Position numbers and translations under genes: made by a program. A stretch of 64,000 nucleotides of DNA, taken from the NCBI RefSeq assembly GCF_030253575.1, contig NC_080557.1, positions 38,795,001-38,859,000 on the forward strand, read 5' to 3'. This DNA comes from Rhododendron vialii (Eukaryota > Streptophyta > Magnoliopsida > Ericales > Ericaceae). This document shows, in pieces, positions 12,494 through 22,459 of this stretch (within the stretch, counting starts at the first letter, position 1; every line of letters begins with the position of its first letter). The notes below the pieces were generated by a model that saw only the letters and a list, made by a program, of their open reading frames with translations, had not been told where the DNA came from and did not search any database.

Positions 12494-14112
12494 ACCCTTT
12501 CTATTCAAATCCCATATTTTTAGCCCATTATCCGTTCTACGTTTGAAATCCCAGCAGTTACGTTGGAATAAAGCGACAGAAGATTCTCCTTTTCTGATAC
12601 ACTGTATATAACGTAATTGTACATATATAATGTTATATACTCGTTCATCAATTCTCATTTAACGTGCGACACTTACATTTTACGTTATATACTCATTCAT
12701 CGGCTCGCATTTAACGTTATATGAGTTTTTGAAATCTTTTTTTATTATAATACAAGAACATATAACATTCCACGTTTACATCTGAACGTACATATATTAA
12801 CATAAAATGGTATATGTTCTATAATTTTTTTGGAGTTTCGCTGCACAAAAACTCCCATATAACATTATATTTTTACTTTATTGAATTGGTCCGCGCAGCG
12901 GCCTCAATGACTTGCTTCGAGTAACAATATAGTTTCGTATGTAACGTTGTTGTACTTATATAACGTTATATAACAGTTGAAGATTCTCCTTTTCTAATAC
13001 ACTATATATAACGTTATTGTACATATATAACGTTATATATTCTCCTTTTTAAGAGTTACATATAGTTTTGTAACGTTGTACAGATTTTTATATATGACCA
13101 TGTATTTCGATTATTTGATTTTTTTATTATTGAATAAAAATATAAGGTTATAATTCTGCTTTTCATCAATCACTTATTGATTTGGTCCGCGCAGCGCGCA
13201 GCGGCCTCTCTAACTTGCTTCTGATATATTTGGAATTTTCTGAATAAATATATAAGGTTATATAACCTGTATCTATCATATAACCATATTAAAAAGCATA
13301 CCACGTAGAACCATCTATTCACACACAGTTTAACCAATATTGATATATACTGTCAATCGACATTGATATAACCATATATACTATTAATCGAATTCCTAAC
13401 TTAATTCAACCATACCATACACCAACCTATCAAATATATATAACCATATATACCCAGCGTTCACTTTTAGTTTTCTAAGAAACATATAGAATGGATCGAA
13501 TCAAACGGAGGAGATTGACGGCAATGGGGATGAACCGAAGGGTTTCGACGGCGACGAGGATGCAGAATGACGGAGATGAATCGAACGAAATCGGAGATTG
13601 ATCGACGGCGACGAGGATGTGAAACAAAGGTGAACAACTACGACGAGAATTTGACAACGATGGAGAAACAAAGCCGAACAACTGCGACGAGCGCGACGGC
13701 GTCCGACCGAAACGAAGGGCAATAACGACGACTATTGGTGAACGAGATCAACTGTTGGTGGACGACGGAGATCGTCTGAAGACGACGACAAAGAACGCCG
13801 ACGACAACAGACGATGGAACAGAGGAGCAAACCGTCTCCATTTTTTTCCTCTCAGCCTAGTTTGTTTTGGAAATGGGGGGGAGGGGGGGAAGGGGGAGGG
13901 GTTTTATAATGGGGACTGAAATTTTCGGATAGAAATTTTTTGAAATGGCTAAAAAGATGGGGCAAAACGTTTTTGAAAAGCAGGGGTATATTAGACTAAC
14001 CGGGGTTATTATATCTTTACTAATAGGTTAGTGGACTTAGGAGGTTATAGAATTTAGAAGTGGACTTATGGGGTTTGGAAAGTGGTATAGTGGACTTATG
14101 AAAAATTCTCCC
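12190..14112. mobile_element. non-autonomous Mutator-like element (1.9 kb) with 9-bp target duplication
   Basis: Terminal inverted repeats of about 130 bases: the left arm has GAAGTCCACTATAGC, CCACTAAATCCACTTCTAAA and CCTCTAGTCCACTAA; the right arm has the reverse complements. The direct repeat TATATGATA flanks the element at 12181-12189 and 14113-14121. A 9-bp duplication with long TIRs is diagnostic of Mutator-like elements. Inside are many TATAACGTTATA-type palindromes (about 12610-13050), two copies of TTGGTCCGCGCAGCG (12886, 13179), and a GC-richer purine-biased block at about 13490-13850. No transposase frame is seen. Confidence 0.85.
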
Positions 14113-14615
14113 TATATGATACTGAAACCGTAGAATCAGATCCCAAAAAAATAGAGGGGAAATCAAGTTGAATACGATCTGTGCTTTGGGGATACGTATC
14201 TTACCGGAGAGTCGCCGGAGACGATCGCAGGTGAGGAAAATCTCTCTTCGTCTTCGTCTCCTTCAACGCCTCTTGAACAATTTCAACTTGAGATAGAAAC
14301 CCAACTTCTAAAAACGGCACAGCTTTTTGGGCTATACTTAACGTTCCCAAATTTCTCGAACAATTTCAGATTATACTATTTGTGAGCAATTTATAGATGT
14401 TGTAGGGTACTTCGGCCCTAACTTGAATGTGCTTTGTTTATTGTGATAGAATTTGTGCATGATCTGCTGGTGACCGGAGCAGATAGAATTGGGCCTTATG
14501 GCTAACTGCAGAATTCATTTTTTTAATAATAGGATGTTCGGATCAGTTTGCCCATATTTTGACTAATTTCGGAGTTCTGAAGATAACGACCGGATAAATC
14601 TTCATTGGCCCCAAT

Positions 14616-15191
14616 CTATGGAGCACGGGTACCAGTACGCGGTACGGGTACGGGTACGAGAAACGGTAAAATCCCAAAAAAGTAGGGTACGGGTACGGCG
14701 GGAGTACGGCGAATGGATATATAATTTTTTTCTATTTTTTATTGCTTTAAATGAAATATAAACCCATTTTACCAACAAAATGTAAGATAGATAAAAGTTC
14801 GAAGTTCATACATCAAGTTCAACGTGCCTAGATCAAAGCTAGACGAGTTTCTTGTTCCTTACATACCAACAGTACTTACAAACATTGACACAGTGTAAAC
14901 GTGTATGTGTATATAAAAGAGAGAGAACTTACGTCTTCTGTTCCGATTTGGAGCCTTAGACCGCTGCCTCTCTCAGTGACTCAGTAAACGTGTATGTGTA
15001 TATAAAAGACAAAAAAATTACACAATAAGCTCATATTTTATAATTATTTACAAAAAAATCCCTGAAATTTTGAAAAAAAAATCATTTTGGACTAAAACGT
15101 ACCGATGCCGTACCCATGCCGTACCCTTGCCGTACCCATGCCGTACCCGGTACGGGTACGGCGACATTTCTGAAGTACCTGTGCTTCATAG
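14616..15191. mobile_element. hAT-type MITE with 8-bp target duplication
   Basis: Ends CTATGGAGCAC and GTGCTTCATAG are inverted repeats. The direct repeat GCCCCAAT flanks them at 14608-14615 and 15192-15199. An 8-bp duplication indicates the hAT superfamily. The subterminal arms are built of GTACGG/CCGTAC phrases (about 14624-14710 and 15102-15175). Non-coding. Confidence 0.85.
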
Positions 15192-15199
15192 GCCCCAAT

Positions 15200-15830
15200 A
15201 TTTACAATTTTTGACTTTTGCGGGCGGCCCCAAAATTTGCAATATTTGATGTTCGTAAAAATGAAACACATGACGTCCTTGCAAAATTCATTTTAAATGG
15301 TATCAACAATTCTTGTTACTCCAATATTTTATAGGCCTAAGTGGTCAATTTATGAAAGAATAGTCGGTAATAGTAATCATATAATATACAATTTTGTTAC
15401 TATCTTTCTTGAATCCAGTGAGAAAAAACAAATTTCGAAAGTATTGGCAATAGATCGTCCATTCTTTCTTATGATGAACATATATTTTTACTAGGTACAT
15501 CTCGACGTGCCTGCCCTTTGAGTCATGCCCGTTGAATTGAACGGTGTTGAGTATTTTTGAAAGCTAGGCTGCATAAGTTTGATGTAAAGTTTCATATACA
15601 TAAGTGCGCCGTATTTATGATTACAAAAGGCCCAACAAAAGAAGGCTGCATAAGTTTGTTTGATATACATAAGTACAGATCTGCTAGTTTGTTCTTTCTC
15701 ATGCCAAAATTACAAGTAAATCAATGCATAAAAGTATGAGCTTACTTATTTCCAGAGAGTGAGGATTTGTATGTAACAAACCTTGCCAATGAGTGCAGGG
15801 CCAATTCAAGAAGTATGTGCCAATAAGAAC
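15200..15830. other. spacer with no recognised gene
   Basis: AT-rich spacer between the hAT MITE and the chimeric gene fragment. On the minus strand at about 15770-15830 a short open stretch continues from the kinesin fragment but is not recognised. Confidence 0.4.
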
Positions 15831-16542
15831 ACGACTTTTCCCATCTTCCATGAGAGGCAAGTGTCTTTTCTGCCTATCCTCCACCGGAACCCTACGTATC
15901 TCCTTAGGGGCGAGCAAGTCAGTGATCTCCTCATTATGCAACTCTAAGAAAGTGACTTTAACAATGTACTCAGCATTCTGACCCTATGTGTCAAAAATTT
16001 GCTTCATAGGGAAGGGAGCAGCAGCTTCAATAAGGCTGTCTCTGGCTCGTTCAAGCCCAACTGTTGTATACTGACTTACCTACAGCCAAAGAAACAAGGG
16101 AAAAACGGGGAGGAAAAGCAAAAGGTTAGCACCCAGAACAATGATGCAAACTCTCATGCCAGAAAACCGATAAGCTAAAACTTACATGATCTAAGAGGCA
16201 TGTAAAGTGAGTAAACACAGCTCTTACACTGGCTGCAAGGGAAGCAGGCTGTACAAAATAAAATCAGAAAAGCAAAAGGTTAGCACTCAGAACATTGATG
16301 CAAACTCTCATGCCAGAAAACAGATAAGCTAAAACTTACTTGATCTAACAAATAGGCAAAGTGAGTAAGCACAGCTCTTACACTGGCTGCAAGGGTAGCA
16401 GGTTGTACAAAATAAAATCAAAAAAGCAAAAGGTTAGCACTCAGAACATTGATGCAAACTCTCATGCCCTCAGTCATGTAAAGTGAGTAAACACAGCTCT
16501 TACACTAGCTGCAAAGGTAGCAGGCTGTACAGAATAAAATCA
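15831..16542 (-). pseudogene. chimeric fragment: exocyst SEC10 exons fused to kinesin-5 motor piece
   Basis: On the minus strand a SEC10-like exon (16248-16186, PASLAASVRAVFTHFTCLLDH) ends at a good GTAAGT donor. A second SEC10-like exon (16079-16015, VSQYTTVGLERARDSLIEAA) follows a CTGTAG acceptor and runs, without an intron, into kinesin-5 motor-domain sequence (16014-15831). The kinesin part reads KQIFDT, a TAG stop, then GQNAEYIVKVTFLELHNEEI, TDLLAPKEI and LPLMEDGK. SEC10 is an exocyst subunit for vesicle tethering; kinesin-5 is a spindle motor. Neither is near full length, the stop breaks the frame, and the SEC10 exon is present in three tandem copies. This is a non-functional composite of the kind made by Pack-MULEs or Helitrons; the carrier's ends are not identified. 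Family identities come from remembered conserved sequence. Confidence 0.8.
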
Positions 16543-16545
16543 GAA
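16121..16545 (-). repeat. 154-base tandem triplication of a SEC10-like exon and its intron flanks
   Basis: The phrase AAAGGTTAGCAC recurs at 16121, 16275 and 16429, so the period is 154. Each unit carries one 63-base exon: copy A 16186-16248 has both splice sites; copy B 16340-16402 keeps its donor but its acceptor AG is AA; copy C, about 16480-16542, has lost the donor region and has a TGA near its end. Confidence 0.88.
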
Positions 16546-18904
16546 ATAATAGTGAGAGGAAACCTTTTGAAATACGTAAAACGTCAGGAGCTATTTAATT
16601 AGTTCATGAATAAGCCAAGAGAAAGCGGAGCATTATGCACTGATTACTTATGGATTATGCATGCATACATATAAAAGCAACAGGGATAAAAACAAGTTCG
16701 ATTCCCATTAGGCAGATATAATTATTGTCTCCTTAAGACTATGGTTGGATGATAAGAATAAATGAGAGAACAGGGAATCTAATCCATGGAGATTTATGTT
16801 GATACCCTCCATAAAAGTGTAAGCAATGAATACATGTATAAGGCCAACAAAGCTCTTCTTAAAATTTATGCAGTTTTTTTCTACCTCCCTAAGATTGGTG
16901 AAAAAGTGAATTGCTATGGGTATTTTAATTTCCTTTAAATTTATTACGATGGGTTATTTGACGATTAACTTGATTGGCATGGTTTATCAGATTCCCAATG
17001 CATTCAGTAATTGAAATTAGAAGGTTCAGCGAAGAAATTTTGGCAAGAAAACCAAATAAGTGAAATATGGTAGGACGTGGGTTGAACAAAATGAATTCTG
17101 AAACCAAAGTATGTGCCCTAGCTCGTAATTCACCACTATTTTAGAATTTGTTTTAAAACCAATCTTTACAGCTGCATTTGCAAAAAAAAGGGAAAAAAAT
17201 TGGCGTAAAAGTCTGTTAGGCAAAGAAACTATCGTGGGGCTTTGGAATCACTTTTCAGCCCATAAGTATTAAGCTCATGATGCAACACAAAATAATAAGT
17301 GATATTAGAGAAAGCAAGAAGAAAAAAGAGTGTTTGGTTTCAGATCAATGTGAATTAGGCGTAAATCACGCATAACTGCAAAAACGAGCAATTGAATGGA
17401 TGAGAGCTACAAGTAGAGTTAATCATCACCACAAATCATGCTTGTCAATACTTATTCAGTCAGATCAATATTGCAAGTCAAAAGAAGTAGTTTATGATTT
17501 TTAAATAATTAAGGGAACCAAAATGCGAGAAATCGTCAAAGCCCTACATCATACGAACCTAGATAGGCCAAAATGATGCCACAAAACCGAACATGCAACA
17601 CTAATGGAACCTAAATGTGAGAAATCATCACAACCCTACATCTTATGAAGCTAGCGAAGCCATTATTGCCACAAAATTGTACATGCAACACGAATGAATA
17701 AGGGAAAAAACATCAAAAACTAAAACTACTACCCCTGAATGAATCAATAGACACAAATTAAACATAGCAACAAAGCGGTTTCCATAAAAACCTCAAAACC
17801 AGAACACCGGAAGAACAATAGCCAAACTGAACAACATGCAAACCGCAGCGAAGAACATAAAATCGGAAAAAGCCACCGCGAACGGAGCCAAACCTTTTCT
17901 GGAGGAGCATGAGCCGTAGATTTGAGCACAGGACGGAGCTACGAACCTAGGCGAGCAGAAGTGAACAAATCTCAGACGAAAAGTTCTGCTCTGCAGGAAC
18001 GAAGCAACCCCAGAAGGGATAGGAGAAGAGAAAACCACAGGGTAGATCAAACATAATCAATCTATTAACCCGAAAATAACAAATCTGTGCAAATCGAAAC
18101 TTGCGGAAACTTAGTATAGTTAAACAAAATCACCCATCCTTTGCTTTCTTCATTGCCGTCCTCTTCGTCTTCATCGTCATCGTCATCGTCGTCGGCTTCA
18201 TCGTCCTCACACACACTATCTGTCTCTCTCTCTCAAATGCCTTTACTGTATTTGTTTCTCTTTCTAAAAGTAAGAAAGTGGTAGGTGAGAGTATTTGTTT
18301 CTCTTTCTATAAAACGTAAAAGTAAGAAAGTGGTAGGTGAGAGACAAGCTCGCGCCATGTGGGTACCAACGAAATTACAATTATGGACACTCGCGTTGTT
18401 AGGCAAGCCCAACATCAACGGCTACAATTGTTCAAATTGGACCAAAAATGCCAAGCGGAAAATCACCCAAACGTGATCTTCTTTAAGAGAGGTAGGACAA
18501 TGGATGATTTCTATATGAGGGTCTTCATAATAACAATTCATATCATGAAATTGAACCAAAGAGAACCTCTTTTTCCGCTCCTCAATTTTTTTTGGGTGCT
18601 TAATGTATTTTTCTCCTCCTTAAGATGGTGAGTTCAGATTGCTCCACATCTACAATGTGGGATCCACCTACATAGACAATTACAAGTACATTTATTTTCA
18701 AATCTATTTCACATTACACGTCACATCCGGCCTCCACTCATTATTGAACACCACATCGTTTCTACATCTCCAAATCTTCCATGCTAACGCTCCCACTGCC
18801 ATTCCCATCTCCAAATCGTCCAGGCCTCCACTCATTAATCATTCTGAAAAGCCATTCTGATGCAGTAGCTTTTAGGATACGTATTTCATTTTAGTGTCCT
18901 TTTA
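16546..18904. other. spacer, possibly part of the chimeric element
   Basis: AT-rich with short open frames only. At 17793-18050 (-) an 85-codon frame of atypical composition is followed on the plus strand by GTCATCGTCATCGTC simple repeats (18160-18210). A 34-base phrase containing AAAGTAAGAAAGTGGTAGG is duplicated at about 18264 and 18308. No family recognised. Confidence 0.35.
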
Positions 18905-18939
18905 GAGCATCCGTAGTGGCTTAACCAAAAGTGAGTAAT

Positions 18940-20337
18940 CAAAAGTATGGTACCAGGGTTTGTGCTGATATAGGTCAGTCTCTTTCAGCTAAAGTTTCTT
19001 CTTTAATTCATAATGGTGGCTGGAAGTGGCCTAGGGAGAGGAACAGAATTATGAGGGAGATCAAAGACTTCACTCCAGAAGGGTTTCTACCTTACGTATT
19101 TATGAAGGACTGTGTGATATGGATTTCATCCAAGAATGACATTTTCTCTTGAAGTTTGCATGGAATACAATTAGGAGAGCCCTTCTCGCTTAGGAATGGT
19201 GTAAGGTTGTGTGGTTCAAAGGGCATGTACCTAGATGGGCCTTCATTTTGTGGATGGCAATGCAAATTTGTTTAAACACGGAGGACAGATTGTCGTTGTG
19301 GGGAATAGTGTCTGATGCTTTTTGTGTTTTGTGTGATTGTGATCCTGTGGAGTCCCACAATCATCTATTCTTTGAATGTTGTTATTCTAGGGTTGTTTGG
19401 ACTGAAGTTTAAGGCAAAATCATGTGGGCAAGGCTCCAATGAGATGGGATGATGAGAAGGAGTGGTTTAATCTGCATTCTAAGGGGGATAGTATGAGGAA
19501 GTGTGTGCTGAAACTTTCCCTTGCTACTGCAATTTACTGTATTTGGCGAGAACGCAATACTAGAATCTTTCAATAGAAAAGGTTGGACCCTAGATCTCTT
19601 GCTGCTACAGTTTGTAATTCCATTCGTGATGCTTTGCTGTCTTGGAGGATGCTGGATTTTTCTCAAGGAAACAAGGACATATGCAGGGAATGGAGTATTT
19701 ATCTAGTGTTTTCTTTTGTTCATATGTTTTGTTGTTAGGGCTCGTTTGGATGCCACACTATGAAGGGGTATTGTCCAATCCCCCATTCTAATCTGTGGGG
19801 CTGATTCTATGGCGTGGTTTGAGAAGACAAAAACCAGGGGGATTTGATAATACCCCCTCCTCCATAACACCCCCCCCCCCCCCAACACCCCCCACACCTC
19901 TAATACCCCCTGAAGGGAGCTTACATATGGCTAGGGTTTGAGCCGACATTGTGGAATCTCCCCCTCCTAATACCCTCTTTCTCTTCCATTTCAACTACAA
20001 AACAATCTTATCCCCCCATTATATCCCTCATCCAAACCAAGTATTATTTAATTCCTCCGTCACATCAATGTGGGCCCACCCTTCTTAATTATATAATACC
20101 CCCTATTATCCAATCCTCCTTCTTACATAATACTTCCAAATCTAATCCCGCATCCAATCGAGCCCTTAGTGCAGTGTTGTTTGATGGCTCTTGTGCCTTT
20201 TACTTAGGTTGTTTTACTCTCTGGCTTGGTCTTGCATTACCTGCCAACAGTGAGTTTGTATTTTCATTCGTTGTACTATCTGTACATGTGTTTGGGCTTT
20301 ATAATGCTAAAGGTACCCTTATCGGAAAAAAAAAAAG
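18940..20337 (+). mobile_element. degenerate L1-type LINE 3' fragment, itself interrupted by a MITE
   Basis: Sense-strand remnant of LINE ORF2: GTRVCADIGQSLSAKVSSL, WKWPRERNRIMREIKDF, then with frameshifts and stops VVWFKGHVPRWAFILWMAM, LSLWGIVSDAFCVLC and HNHLFFEC (zf-RVT region). The 3' part resumes after the nested MITE and ends in TTATCGG plus a poly(A) run at about 20328-20337. It is broken in at least three places. Confidence 0.8.
19738..20165. mobile_element. Tourist-like (PIF/Harbinger) MITE nested in the LINE
   Basis: Starts GGGCTCGTTTGGATGC and ends GCATCCAATCGAGCCC, flanked by TTA on both sides (19735-19737 and 20166-20168). A poly(C) run lies at 19869-19883. Its right half (CATCCAAACCAAGTATTATT, CACATCAATGTGGG, TAATACCCCCTATTATC) matches the element at 42353-43837, so the two are one family. 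Confidence 0.88.
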
Positions 20338-21072
20338 TTGACAAATTTGGTTATCCATTTAAGGAGTTGTCAATGTTAGCAATGTAGAAGTCCACAATAG
20401 CCTAATCAAAATTGAATAACCAAAACTTGCCACATTACTTTTTCAAATTATAAAAATCTAAAATTGTGAACATAGAAAATAATTTTTTAAAAATAGTTTT
20501 CAAACTAATAAAAGCATGTTATTAGAAATAGGAAATAGTTTTTTGAAAACTTTAAAAAAAAAAAAAACAGTTTTTTGGGGAAAAAATTTAAAATCTAAAT
20601 ACATTTTTTTTATTAAAAAAATACAGTTTTTTTTAAATAACAGTTTTTGGGGAAAAAAACTGTTTCTTTTAAATAACAATTTTTGAAAAACTAGTATTTA
20701 AAAAAAAAAAACAGGTTTTGGAAAAAAAAAAAAAAACAGCTGAAGTTTTTTTTGTGAGAAAAAACTGTTTTTGAAAAAAAATTAAAAAAAGTTTTTTAAA
20801 ATATTTTTCTTAGAAACATTGTTGAGAGAGAGATAGAGAATGGAAGAGAGAGAAAATTTTTGCATAATGATGAGTGTCTTGATTGAGAAAAAATATGATG
20901 ACCACTAAATTTTGTTATTAACAAAAAATTGCTAATTTTGATTATCCAAATGCAAAATTTTAATAAGTTATTAAGAAGTTGCTAGGTTGAATTATTCCAA
21001 TGTGAACAACTTTTTGAACAAAAATTGATAACCTTAGGAACCTTCTGATTTTGATTATTCCACCGGATGCTC

Positions 21073-21995
21073 TTAGTGACAGCGGAGTGTTGAGTCTATA
21101 AATAAGTGAATTAGTATTTTATTTGTTAGTTTTTAATTATTAAAAATATTAAATATATTGATTGAACCCTAATTTCTCTCTACCTTTGGGGTTTATACTT
21201 TTGAATGGAATTTTGCTCTTCTTTTGAATCTTTGATTCCCTTTAATATTTGATTTGCATCACATTCAAACTACAAAGCAAACTCCAAGCGAGATAGACAA
21301 AAGAACCCACATTGTACTATATGACATTGTACTATATGACATTGTACTATATGACGAAGAAGAATCTGTTAAGAGGAAAGCCGGAAGGTAAAACTGAATC
21401 AAGTGATAACGCAGAGACAGCAACCTGCGATCCAATTCCAGATTTTCTCTGAAAGGTATTGGGAAGAAATTGGAATGTAATTATACTGGTTCATACAGAA
21501 GAAACGGTTCTCTCTTGATTCAAGTTCGGTTCTCTATTGATTCAAACTTGAAAAAGATCGTTCTGATTCTGGAGGAATGAGGGGCACAAGGGATTGATCG
21601 AGAAAGATCTCTTGTTCTTATTATAAGATTGTAATTGGATCCACATGTTAGGTAAAGAGAATAATCTTCTCCTTCGAGAATAATCAAAAAGAAAAATCGA
21701 ACGTGTTCAATTGGAACATGTGATTAAATTGGCCCTAGTTATCATCCATGTAAATCCAAACCAGTCTCAAAGAAACAAGAAACTGCGAAGAAAAGAAGTT
21801 GAATCCACAAACAGCGAACGCAGCATTCAATCCACGAACTTAAAATCAAACCACGATTTCGACCCAACAATATAACGCAAAACTAAGCCTGTTCTTTATT
21901 TCTTTATTTATTTATTAGTAGCAAACCAACACCAACTCATGGCAATTGTTCCTTAACACCACGGAAAAACACAAGACAAACCATTAACAAACTGC
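21073..21995. other. spacer 3' of the ubiquitin gene
   Basis: AT-rich. Holds a three-copy tandem repeat of the 16-base unit ACATTGTACTATATG(A/C) at about 21311-21355. AATAAA-type signals on the minus strand at about 21898-21912 could serve the ubiquitin transcript. No gene seen. Confidence 0.5.
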
Positions 21996-22354
<359 letters not shown>

Positions 22355-22442
22355 CTTGACAGAGGCTTGGATTGTTCAACCGATTGAAGCGCAAGATATA
22401 AGAAAAGATGATACGAGGGAGAGAAGAGGCACGGAGGAGTCA

Positions 22443-22456
22443 ATTTATAAGGGGGT
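22443..22456 (-). promoter_or_regulatory. TATA box of the ubiquitin gene
   Basis: Minus-strand CCTTATAAATTGAC lies about 90 bases upstream of the leader donor. This places transcription start near 22420, consistent with a short 5' leader. Confidence 0.65.
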
Positions 22457-22459
22457 GAG

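Larger units (their letters stand above)
18905..21072. mobile_element. outer MITE (GAGCATCC ends) split by a LINE insertion
   Basis: Ends GAGCATCCGTAGTGG and its inverted relative CCACCGGATGCTC are flanked by TTA at 18902-18904 and 21073-21075. The native MITE is AT-rich and contains runs of TTTTTGAAAAA-type palindromes (about 20440-20800). A LINE fragment sits inside it. The 3-bp TTA duplication suggests PIF/Harbinger, but the TIRs are short, so the class is tentative. Confidence 0.55.

Noticed and set aside
13475..13841. Overlapping 67 to 73 codon frames on the minus strand
   Set aside because: Three frames are open at once owing to GA-rich composition inside a Mutator-like element, and none resembles a known protein.
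15699..15941. A functional kinesin gene
   Set aside because: Only about 60 residues of the motor domain are present, an internal TAG interrupts them, and the P-loop, switch regions and stalk are missing.
18101..18240. Ile/Val-rich membrane-like peptide
   Set aside because: It is a translation of GTCATC trinucleotide repeats.
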